In this document: positions 21,164 through 31,097 of the stretch, one piece after another
Numbering within the stretch: the stretch's first letter is position 1
How the letters are laid out: each line of letters begins with the position of its first letter
DNA from: Brachypodium distachyon
Lineage: Eukaryota > Streptophyta > Magnoliopsida > Poales > Poaceae
Reading direction: 5' to 3'
Length of the DNA: 64,000 nt
NCBI RefSeq assembly: GCF_000005505.3
Contig: NC_016134.3
Coordinates: 11,700,624 to 11,764,623, forward strand
Made by a program: the position numbers and the translations under genes
Notes under the pieces: model-generated
Told to the model about the DNA's origin: nothing
Seen by the model: only the letters and a program-made list of their open reading frames with translations
The model's database searches: none

Positions 21164-22926
21164 TGATGGGTTCGTTGCATGAAAAATAAAAAAAAAATCC
21201 TACGAGATGTGCGGAAGAAACCAAAGATCATATCTAGTAGATGTAAGTAACGAGAGGGATAATGAGCATCATACCCTCGTAAACCACAAAGCGTTACGAT
21301 CACGGGATCGTTGTTGGCGTCGTGGTACTTTCGATGAGATCGCTCTCAATGCCGAACGTACGACACCTCCTTAGTATCCACACGTACGGCTTTGATGTCA
21401 TCTCCTTCTTCTTGATCCAGCAAGATGATGGGAGAGGTTGACGAGATCCTGGCAGCATGACGGCGTGGTGTAGGATATGGTGGAGAACTCCACGGGCAGG
21501 GCTTCGTTGCGCACGGGAGAGAAGGAGAGGTACTAAGGGAGAGAGATCCAGTTGAGAGCTTGGTGTGTTCTCTCCCCCTACCCCTCCCCTCTATTTTATA
21601 TAGGGGTGGTGGTCCGGGTTTTTCCCTCCTCCAAGAAGAGGCTAGGGCCGGCTAGGAGAGTCCCAGAAGGATTCCTCCTTCTGCCCGGCCTCCCCCCACG
21701 TACATGACTTCCACCGTACAGTGGAGAGTCCCCACGTTTCCTCTCTTTCCCCTAATGGGCCTAGGAGATAACTAATTAGATTGCTCTAATTAATTACTAT
21801 AGAGTATGATTTAAATTCTCAGGATTTTTCTTGAAAATTCCATAACCTTTTGAGAACTTCCGGAACCTTCTAGAACATTCCTGGTCCATACCGGAAAATA
21901 TCCCGAACTTTTCCGAAACCCTGAAACAGCTTTCCCATATATAATTCTTTATCTCCGGACTATTCCGAAGCTCCTCGTGATGTCCTGGATCCCATCCGAA
22001 ACTCCGAATCATAATTCGATATCACCATCTTTTATCTCATCAAACCCTAGCGACATTAAGCGTTAAGTGTGTGACCCTACGGGTTCGAGAACATGTGGAC
22101 ATGACCAAGACACCTCTCCGATCAATAACCAATAGTGGGACCTGGATGTCCATATTGGTTCTCACATATTCCATGAAGATCTCATCGGTTGAACCACGAT
22201 GTCGAGGATTCAATTAATCCGGTATCCAATTACCTTTGTCTCACGATATATTACCTGCCCAAGATTTGATCGTCGGTATCACCATACCTAGTTCAATCTC
22301 GTTACCGGCAAGTTCTCTTTACTGGTACCGCAATATAATATCCCCGCGACTAAACACATTAGTCACATGCTTGCAAGCTCATTAGGATGTTATATTACCG
22401 AGAGGGCCAAAAGATATCTCTCCGTCACGTGGAGTGACAAATTCCAGTCTTGATCCATACAACCCAACAAGCACATTCCGAGATACCTGAAGAACACCTT
22501 TATGATCACCCAGTTACGAGATGACGGTTGATGTCCACAAAGTATTCTTTCGGTACTAGGGAGTGGCATAATCTCATGGTCTAAGAAAATGATACTTGAC
22601 ATAATAAAAGCATTAGCAATTTAAACTTAAGTGACACGATCAAAAGCTATGCTTAGGTTTGGGTCTGTCCATCACATCATTCTCCTAATGATATGACCTC
22701 GTTAATAAATGACAACACATATCTATGGTTAGGAAACCTTAACCATCTTTTAATCAATGGGCTAATCTAGTAGAGGTGTATTAGGGACACGGTATTTGTT
22801 TATTTATCCACACATGTATTTAGTTTCCTGTCAATACAATTATAACATGGATAATAAACATTTATCAAGAACAGGTAAACATGATAATAACAAATTTATT
22901 ATTGACTCTGGGACATATTTCCAACA
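21164..22926 (-). mobile_element. Solo LTR, copia BARE/Angela/WIS type
   Basis: A 1763 bp element that, read on the minus strand, begins TGTTGGAAATATGTCCCAGA with a following caataataaa and ends ...TTGCATGCAACG-like sequence and CCATCA, so it has TG...CA ends. It is flanked by the 5 bp duplication AAGTT at 21159-21163 and 22927-22931. The first 30 bases match the general form of Pooideae BARE/Angela-type copia LTRs as I know them. No internal coding region, primer site or second LTR is present, so this is a solo LTR left by recombination. A related empty site exists at about 25890. Confidence 0.88.
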
Positions 22927-22974
22927 AAGTTGTCAATGAATTTAATAAATTAGATTATTCTTTAAGCCCAGTTC

Positions 22975-23491
22975 GTTTCAACCTTGTTCCCTGCCATCTT
23001 CGCAGACTACATGTGCTCGGACTCCCCTTATCCACTGTCTCAGTCTCAGATTGGGTCTCACCAGCTTGGTTAACCTCACAAGCTTGAAAATTCAACTTGT
23101 TTCCCTGACAAGGCTCTTGCTAGGCTGACCTGGCTGGTGCACCTTACACTGCACGTTAGGAAAAAGAATGTTCCTGAGGAAGGTGCCATCGTCATCCACA
23201 CTGCATCTTTCCCAAATCTCAAGGATTTCTTCTTCAGAAATGAAGTGCCTTGCCTCGTGTTCCAGGCTGCAGGGGCAATGCACAAGATTCAGAGCCTCAC
23301 CATAGAGTGTTACGCAGAAGCAAAGCGGCAAGGCAGCGATTTACAAGAAGGAAGACTTTACCGGAGTTCAGTATGAACTTGAGTCCGCCGACAGTTGTCA
23401 GCATGAGGAAGAGCCTAAAACTTGGGACGTGGACAGTCTCAAGGCCGCGCTCACGAAGGCGATCCCACACATTCGTATTCAATCCGTGTAA
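22975..23491 (+). pseudogene. C-terminal LRR fragment of an NLR resistance gene
   Basis: Frames rich in LRR-like phrases appear in order: [73 protein letters not shown], and after a frameshift near 23345 YELESADS...DVDSLKAALTKAI and a stop at 23489-23491. The ASFPNLK...AGAM..IQ.L pattern and the acidic tail with a terminal KAAL..AI helix are typical of grass CC-NBS-LRR ends. At least two frameshifts are present and the NB-ARC domain is absent. It starts right where the duplicated segment next to the solo LTR ends, so it is a truncated remnant. Confidence 0.6.
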
Positions 23492-25062
23492 ATAACATGT
23501 TGGTGTTTCTTTGGAAAGGTAAAAAATTCGCATAGCTACTGATGGATAATTTCCCATGCTTGAAAAATAAATCTATATCTATACCTATCTAAAAATACGA
23601 ACCGTTCCTTTCACCACGCAGTTTACTCGTTCGTCGAGCGCCTTGGTCAAACCGTGGGCAATTCCGATCCAACACGCTGCGGCCGCCCCTCTCGCCTCTC
23701 GCACGTGTCTCAAACAAAAAAAAATGCCTCTTCCAGGTGCCGCAGCTGTGTGATATGGATTATGGCAGGGGCACCATCCCTCCCACATCGCCACATCCCC
23801 GTCCCTCCCGCGCCGCCGCCGGCTCCTCATTCACCGCTACCAGCGCGACTCCTTCTCATATATGGTTTGTGGTTGGACTTGGCTGGAGGCGCCGGTCTTA
23901 GGGCCGTGATTGGGATCTCAAAGCTTGGGTTAACACGATACAGAGAGAGAACGAGGAGCAGAGTAGAGCAAGGGCGCCGCGCGGGGAGATTAAATGTACG
24001 AAATAGACGATTGAAAACCCGAATCGATCCATGAGGTGATGAGAATTAATTTGGCGGTTTCGATTTTGAAGAAATGGTCGGGGCGAGAGAATCGAAGGGG
24101 AATTCAAGGGGGCGGCGTGCACTGGAACTGCAGTCGCGTGCGCGTGCTGTTATGTGTCTCTCAACCGAAGAAGACGATGCGTGATGGCCCAAAGCAATGA
24201 AATTGTTTTCCTTTTAACTAAAAAATTAGAGCAAATTCAAAATCAAATGCAGCCAGAAAAATAAACGAAAAATGACAAAGGTTGAATGAAATATTTTTGA
24301 GCCAATAAACTATTTTCATAGCCAAATTCAAAATCTTTTCAAACATGTGGAGCGGACTGTGGCAAGGCATTTCGGCTAGTAAGAATGTAAAATTGATGTT
24401 TAGTTTCTTTATGTTCGCATTTTTTTAAGGAAATCGAGGGCGCTGATAGGATGATCAATGCGGGGTTGCAACAGGACCATCCGTGATTATTTTTTAGGGG
24501 AAGGCCCATCCGTGATACTACGGGGCGAACTGAAACGGGCTGTTTTTTAAGGGATGACATGTTTATTTAACTGGGCCTTCATATTTCTTCGACACGGTCC
24601 AGTCTCCTTTGGGCCACCTCTGAGTGCTTTCGGCCCAGGCCGGTCTGCTCGATCCACCTCGCCCTAAAAAAAACCCTCGGATTTCATCGATCAAATTAAA
24701 TCACTCTTACAGCTCAAAAAATAATAATTTAAATCACCTTTGGGCGCAATAGGGCTGTAGTATCTTTTTGCGGAAAAGGAGCTATATATACGTCAACATC
24801 GATAAATATAGTGATATAGACGCCGTGGATTCAGAATCTCTTCAACTTTAAATCTTGTTGCTCTGATTTCATTGGTGTTGAAATCGGAAGCCTGGCTCCT
24901 ACATGTCTAAAATAATATAGACAGCGTGCAGCCCAGGCCTAATTTGCATGCTTAAATATGCTTCTGTGAAATTTCCTTGATTTCACTGTCTGATCAAGAA
25001 ATGTACGGAAATCTTCCAGTTTTCTCACTGAATATACATCTTGGTTTTTTAAATAAAATATA
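23492..25062. other. Intergenic; GC-rich stretch 23620-24030
   Basis: The GC-rich stretch has short open frames on both strands without motifs. Around 24580-24690 there are several GGGCC/GGCCCA and AAACCC elements, as in plant promoters, but no gene follows on either strand. The remainder is A/T-rich with nothing recognised. Confidence 0.35.
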
Positions 25063-25154
25063 CTTCTTCCTCCGATCCATAATAAGTGTCGTTGATTTAA
25101 GTAGAACTTCAACTTTGTATTAAATCAGCGATACTTATTATGAATTTGAGAGAG
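25063..25154. mobile_element. Stowaway-like MITE
   Basis: About 92 bp flanked by TA. Left end cttcttcctccgatccataa with taagtgtcg, right end attatgaatttgagagag; the central halves (gatttaagtagaac, ttaaatcagcgatac) pair as an imperfect hairpin. Confidence 0.6.
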
Positions 25155-25739
25155 TACTTGGTTTTTTAAAATATATATACTCATATACAATGCATGCATT
25201 TTTTTTTTTCTCTCTGAATATTCATACTCGACTATCTTGCTATGTTTTTTAAAATGGCTCTATTGCTATTTTGGTACCCTTTCGATGATAGAAGACACGG
25301 TATTTTCCTTTTGAAGCCTCGGACGGCCGGCCGCCGGACGCTGTACCTTGATCAACCGTGGCTTTAGTTTTTCTTAACTCCGTATTAGCCAGTTTGCTGC
25401 CTAGCTCAAGGAGTTAAGACCTAGCTTAGCTCGGCAGTTTAATATGACCTTCACGGTGAAAATATAATTTAATACATACGGATCAAAACAAGTCATGTTG
25501 GGAACATATACATACATGGTGAAGGAAAAATTCAACCCAACGCCAGCTAGCTGTAATTTGACCTCGAAAAGTACATACGTGTACGCGTAGATGGACTAAT
25601 TCGATCCTTCTCAATGGTTGGACCTTTTGTTCACATTTCCATTCTCATATCGTAACCTGCCTTTTTGTTATAATCCGTAGATCAGAATGATTTGTAAAAT
25701 TTCCAACATCGTATTTGACCTAAATATTAGACATACAAA

Positions 25740-25945
25740 GGTCAAAGATGGATCCGAATTTGCAGATCGGTCAATAATTACCTATGGGATGCAAAAAGGT
25801 TACTAAAATCGTGTCATCTTCTTTTTCTCCTTGGCTTTGAGAAATGAGTGGTTACATTACCAATATTAGTATCACCGCGTAGATCAGAAAAGTTTGTTTT
25901 TGAATTTAAATCGGATTATCCTTTAAGCCCCGTTTGTTAATTCAA
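25740..25945. repeat. Duplicated segment copy 2 (empty site of the solo LTR)
   Basis: Matches 20935-21163 plus 22927-22980 as one continuous stretch: ttgcagatcgg, ataattacctatgggatgca, atgagtggttac, gtagatcagaaaagtttg and attatcctttaagcccc. It contains neither the 1.76 kb solo LTR nor the short MITE. Confidence 0.7.
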
Positions 25946-27381
25946 CCATTTCCCCACAAAACCATGGGGACGGCAGAGATTGAGAGGGAGTTTAGTTCAT
26001 TTCTCCCATAGTTCCTTCCAATCCTCCTTGATCCAGGAAAAAACCCGAACGAACCGGCCCTTAAGTGGTACGTGGCATATCCGTCCACATACGAAGCCTC
26101 CAATTGAGCGCCTCCGTAGACGCTGCCTTAGTGCATAATACGCGTGATGTGCTTACATAATGTAATCGAGGAAAACATGTTGGTACTGGCAATGTCTAGT
26201 TGTATCATGTCAAATGCGGGAATCTATGGAAAAGTTTGTGAACCTTTTCCCTGTGCAATTTCTTCAATTGATGTGACACATCGAAACGACTAGGTTTAAA
26301 TAGTTCCCCGGCTTTTAATTAAGTCAAAGGAATCTGCTGTTTGAAAACTAGAGTGCCTGGAATTCTCATGGTATCTATACTATCTTGATCAAAGTATACA
26401 ATTATTAGCTACCTAACCTGACCCCAGAGATACACATACATATGACCTCCAATTCCAGGGCATCTACATCAAACAAATGAACTAGAGCTCTGTAATTAGA
26501 GGTGAAAAAAGTTGACTCTGTGGGCACCCTTTAAACAGATGAACTAGTTTTTCAAAAGTGACGTGATTTTGAAATTTAATTGATTTGGTAGAACTAAGTA
26601 TGATCAGATGATACTCTCAAAACACCTGTTTGCACCTCTACCCGTAATACAGTATTTGTCCGTGGAAAAGCGAGTTACGTAGCAGTAATTAGTTGCGGAA
26701 AATTAAATGGGTCCATAGTTGGGAGACAGCCATGCTCCTTGTTACCTTCCATGCATGTGTAGGAACATTTTGCCAAAATATCCAAGGGAGCGTTTCACTG
26801 TCAAATGCCCCGTTGCAAGCTGATCAACATCCTATGCAGTGGTATGCAAGTTGCCAAATCACTGTCACGTTAATTATAATAACGTACGACGAAGGTTTTT
26901 ACACACGCACGTACATACGAAAGTAAGTCCGTACAGCTAAGACTAATTAAGTGCCAGTTAGATTTTGCCTTCCTTTATTCCTTATGCATGATGTGATGGT
27001 TCCGCTACCGGTTTCTGCTGTTCAGAATGCAGAGACGGGTCAATTTAGATACAACAATGTTTACAGGTTAATTTTCTTGGCAAAATGCAGTCTCCAAACC
27101 AAAGCTAATTTTGTTTCGGAAGTCAAACGTAGTAGCGTCTTTATGTAGGTGCCCCAACAGGCCGGGTTTAATTTGACCTACGTATGGTGGGCACATTATT
27201 TAATTCTTAGCAACCAAGTCATAACGGGCCGGCACATCTGCGTGCATGTACTCTCTATCATTTACAAATTTTGAGCACGAAAAATCAGAGTAACTATAGT
27301 TAAAGAACAATTAATCACTTTGACTATCGACCGGTTTATCCATTGTTTTGACTTGTTACATTGCTACTGCTTAATACCTCA

Positions 27382-28280
27382 GAGCATCTCCAACAGCATA
27401 TCCATATTTGAAAGAATACTCAAAAACTATCAATATGGATATTTTGTCCCAAATCTAGCTCCATCAGCATACCCAAAAAAATTGGATACCCATATATTTT
27501 TAGGTAGCTATCCATATTTTAACTCCCAATACCCAAATATGGGTATTCCCGGCCCAAACGACCCATATTCTTGGCGCGCACAGTAACTGCCATTTCCGCG
27601 TCGATCCGCCTCGAACCAGCGCCGGCCGCCGCCTTCCCTCTTCGTTCCGATGCCCCGCCGCCGCCCTCCCTTGCCGGAGTTCATGCACCGCCGCCCTGTC
27701 CCAACCTCCCGCTGCCGATTCCAGCCATTCCCGACCTCCTATTGCCCTTGCCGTCGTCCATCCCGACTCCCTTGCCGGAGTTCATGCGCGGGCGCTCTCG
27801 AAGAAGGAGGCGCGGGCCCCGCTGTAGCGCGCCTGGCGTGCAACCGCCGCCGCTCCTCCCTTCGCACCCCCGCCATCAGCCCGCCCCGCGGTGCATCCCC
27901 TCCGCAGCAGCAGCCGCCGCCCAGCCCTCGTCGTTGCCGGTTCCCTTCCCGAGGTCCAACGCCGTCGCGAGCTCTGCCCAGCCCCCGCCGTTGCGGCCCA
28001 ACGCTCGCGCCGTCCGACGCCCCACGCTGCCACGCTCGTGCCCGGCTCGGTTGCTCCGATGTGGATTGGGATTTGGGATTGGGCAGGGGAGAAGAAAGGG
28101 GCCAAGGGGAAGAAGAAGGGCCTAGTCAATGACAGGTGGGCCTGACAGAAATTGAGGCATATGGGTATCCAAATTTAGGGATGCTGCAAAAGTAGGACTA
28201 GTTTTGAGTACCTAATTTTTTTCTCTCCTACCCATATTGATTTTGAGTATCCAAAATATGATATGCTGTCGGAGATGCTC
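27382..28280. mobile_element. Non-autonomous DNA transposon, PIF/Harbinger-like
   Basis: Ends are inverted repeats: left GAGCATCTCCAACAGCATAT, right the complement with one mismatch in the first 20, with weaker pairing for about 25 more bases. Flanked by the 3 bp duplication TCA (27379-27381, 28281-28283). GAGCATCTCCAACAG termini with 3 bp duplications are common in grass MITEs of the Harbinger superfamily. The inside (about 27586-28140) is a GC-rich block with Pro/Arg/Ala-rich open frames on both strands, perhaps captured genic DNA. No transposase seen. Confidence 0.75.
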
Positions 28281-28380
28281 TCAAAAACACTTTAGCCATC
28301 TCAAATTCTCAAACACACAATTAATCTACGTGTCGTTCATCACTTTTTTAAAGGAGGATAATCCCAGCCTCAGACCGATG

Positions 28381-28786
28381 CACGCAGTCATACATGTCAT
28401 TCACCATATACATTAAAGCGATTGCAAGATTTCGACATGTAAAAATTTAATGTTGCCAAAGGTTCTGGCACGTGCAACGTGTTTTTCCCATACTGCCAAT
28501 GAGTGAAACCCAGCTGCATGCGTGGCCGTGGTACAGAAGAATTTGTAGTTGTGGTCAGCGCCGTCGCCATTGTTGTTATATATAGCTGGAGTGGAGTCTA
28601 GGATTGGAACTAGATCAAAACCGCCGGCCGGCTATACCCAACCCCAGATATAACCTGTCCAAGAGATAGCGCGATCAAAATGCTACAGTAAAAATTCCAC
28701 GGTAATGTTTAGCAGTTAGTAGATCCAGTCAAATTAACTTGTACTGTGGCATCGATCTCTCCGATCATTGGAACCGTGGTTTCGTC
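28381..28786. other. Non-coding part of left arm
   Basis: No gene. Contains segments matching 39000-39310 and 45030-45200 in reverse complement (for example cgatctctccgatcatt). Confidence 0.45.
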
Positions 28787-29046
28787 TCTAAATATAGAAG
28801 TCTTACCTTTGTTTTAAATCAAAAAATTAAATTTGGATCAACTTTATAAAAAAACTACTAATTAACGTACATGTACATATCAAATAAGTATACTTAAAAA
28901 TTATATATCATAGTGGGTTTAATAGAACTTTTAAAAACTGATTTTGAGTAGTATCTGCCGGTACATTTTCCTATAAACTTGGTGAATTTTAAAGATGTTG
29001 ATTTAAGACAAAAGTAAAAATTCTTATATTTATCGATGGAGTCAGT
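28787..29046. mobile_element. Probable Stowaway/Mariner-type MITE, decayed
   Basis: About 260 bp with complementary ends (ctaaatatagaagtcttacc and aaaattcttatatttatcga) and internal phrases tttggatcaactttataa, caaataagtatac and ataaacttggtgaa, as in a common grass MITE whose second copy is at 33955-34195. The outer CTCCCTC sequence is degraded. Confidence 0.45.
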
Positions 29047-29891
29047 ATATATATGTACATGGTCGAGATCTTAAAATACAATACGTCATCGATCCGCGAA
29101 ATGCTTGGCGGCTAAGACGCGCCGTCGAACGAGCATACAGTAACGTACCAAGATTGAGTAACAAATAGAGTACCAATATTGACCAGGCTAGCTAAATTAA
29201 TGTCAAATATCGGCAGTATTAGCACATTCATGATCCGTTCTTACCCTAGAAAAAACCAACCTATGTATTAATTAATCAATACTAGTACGTGTTACCCATC
29301 TGAACTGAAACAACATTTGGCTAGATTCTACTGCATGCAAGGTCAGCTCTGACCTCTCCCGAGGTCTCAAGGAAAGGTCAAAATAGACAGTAGTGCTATC
29401 CATTTTGACTTGTACAGCCGAAGTACTACTTGGCAGCACAAGTCAAAGTTGCTGAGGTAACTATAGATCCTTCAGTTGTACGTATCTGGTGAACAAAATA
29501 CGTATTGATTCCAACAAGAAACATCCTGTCCTGTACGGTTTCCGTGCGCTACCAAACAAAAACATCTTATTTGTACACTTGGAACTAATTAATTAATGAC
29601 TACTGCTGGGTTGGTAGAGGCAGGTGAAGAAGTCTTTTCTGCTTTACGTTTCAAAACAGAAGTAGTCTAGTCCTTGCTTATATTCATTTTCTATTGAAAG
29701 GAATATATCCTTGTATCTATTATGTTAATAAAAGTCTTAATCATTCCGTCTAATTCTCGTGATGCCCGTTGTTCATGAACGGCTAGATTTGACCTTCTGA
29801 CATTCCCATCCCGCGTTAGTTAGCTAGACTACCAAAATTGTTGTTATTTCCTTTCATAACCAAAGTCTTAATAAACTGCTATGATTCCATC

Positions 29892-30425
29892 AAACGCCAG
29901 GGATGGATTTGTCCACCACTGGGTCTGGTGAAACTGAACGTGGATGCCTTCTTTGATTGGGATTCCTTATTTGGATCTATGGGAGCTGTCATCCGTGATG
30001 ATAAAGGACATTTCATTGCTGCAGCCGGTGAGAGCATCCCTTCCTGCCCCGATGCTCATGTCGCGGAGGCGATGGCCCTGCGCTTGGGATTGGAGCTGGC
30101 ACTTTCTTACGGTTGTCACAGGCTCGTGGTGAATGCGTACAACCTGGAAGTTATCGATACCATGCATGAAGAAAGGGGCTCAGTCGGCTACCCTAGCCGC
30201 TGCTATGTACGAGGATTGCTTGGGCCTCTCTACTGAGTTCATTAGGATTGAGTATGATCATTGCCATCGGGAGGCGAATCAGGTGGCGCATACTGTTGCT
30301 GCTATATCAAAGTCAGCCCCGCCAAGAATCTGGGATGATGATCCACCTCCTGATATTGTTCAGTTACTTGTTTCTGATGCAAACCCTGTTACAATTCAAT
30401 AAAGTGCTGCTGTTTGTTCAAAAAA
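29892..30425 (+). mobile_element. 5'-truncated LINE, RNase H end
   Basis: Flanked by a 19 bp target duplication (aaactgctatgattccatc at 29873-29891 and 30426-30444) and ending in gttcaaaaaaa, so it is a target-primed insertion. Coding remains: WICPPLGLVKLNVDAFFDWD, GAVIRDDKGHFIAAA, HVAEAMALRLGLELAL and RLVVNAYNLEVIDTM, then after a frameshift REANQVAHTVAAIS and WDDDPPPDIV. These are the RNase H-like C-terminal part of plant LINE ORF2; its usual Asp-rich motif is altered at one site (VNAYN where SD is common). Only the last ~530 bp of the element was inserted. The paralogous right arm lacks it. Confidence 0.85.
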
Positions 30426-30716
30426 AAACTGCTATGATTCCATCTACTTTCGCGTTGAGCATTCATGGACGGCGTTAATTGACTCAGTAAACGCTTCGTT
30501 GATCGGTGAAAGAGTCGTTTCGTGTAAATAGCTTACCAAGATCAGTTATATTTACATTACCACAAGCGATCCACTTGTCACTCTCACCAAGATTAACTAA
30601 TAAACTAACCTCTCAAGGCAAAGAGGGTTTGCCAGTAGCCATCTTCCTTTCCCTCTCAAGGCAAAAAGGTTAGCTAATAGCCATCCTCCTTGCCTAATTG
30701 GTGCGACCAATTACGT

Positions 30717-30796
30717 GCCAATGATGCTATTTTCTTTTGAAGGGACTAATGATGCTATTTTTTTTTTGAAGGGACCAATGATGCTAATTAATCTCT
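30717..30796. repeat. Two successive tail-only insertions in the left arm
   Basis: aatgatgcta occurs three times, separated by a T-run followed by gaaggga each time (ttcttttgaagggac and ttttttttgaagggacc). The paralogous sites at about 37650 and 43600 have a single copy without these inserts. Confidence 0.65.
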
Positions 30797-30963
30797 CTTT
30801 GACATGATCTTTCCATGAAACAGCAGCAGCAGCAGGAAAAGTAATATACGTACGTACCTAGTCAGATCGGTCCGTACGTCTCCTGTTGCTCGATGATGTG
30901 GTCTGGTCAACCATTGCAGACGGCCGTTGGATCCGGACGCCTGCTTTGCCCACGGTGGGGGTG

Positions 30964-30971
30964 TATAAATA
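30964..30971 (+). promoter_or_regulatory. TATA box of laccase 1
   Basis: TATAAATA followed by ggcctcgag lies 134 bp above the ATG at 31098; the equivalent motif lies above laccase 2 in the inverted arm. Sequence between the TATA box and ATG is conserved between the arms. Confidence 0.65.
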
Positions 30972-31097
30972 GGCCTCGAGCCAGGCTTAGCAAAACCATC
31001 CTTCCATTAAGTCTAAGAGAGCTAACTAACCATTTGAGAGTCTAACTGTGGTGGTGCGCACCAATTGAGCACATCGATCTCACTAAGTTTGTAGGGC

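Noticed and set aside
27571..28145. Pro/Arg-rich proteins inside the Harbinger-like element
   Set aside because: Open on both strands because of GC bias; no transposase motif and no start context worth calling.
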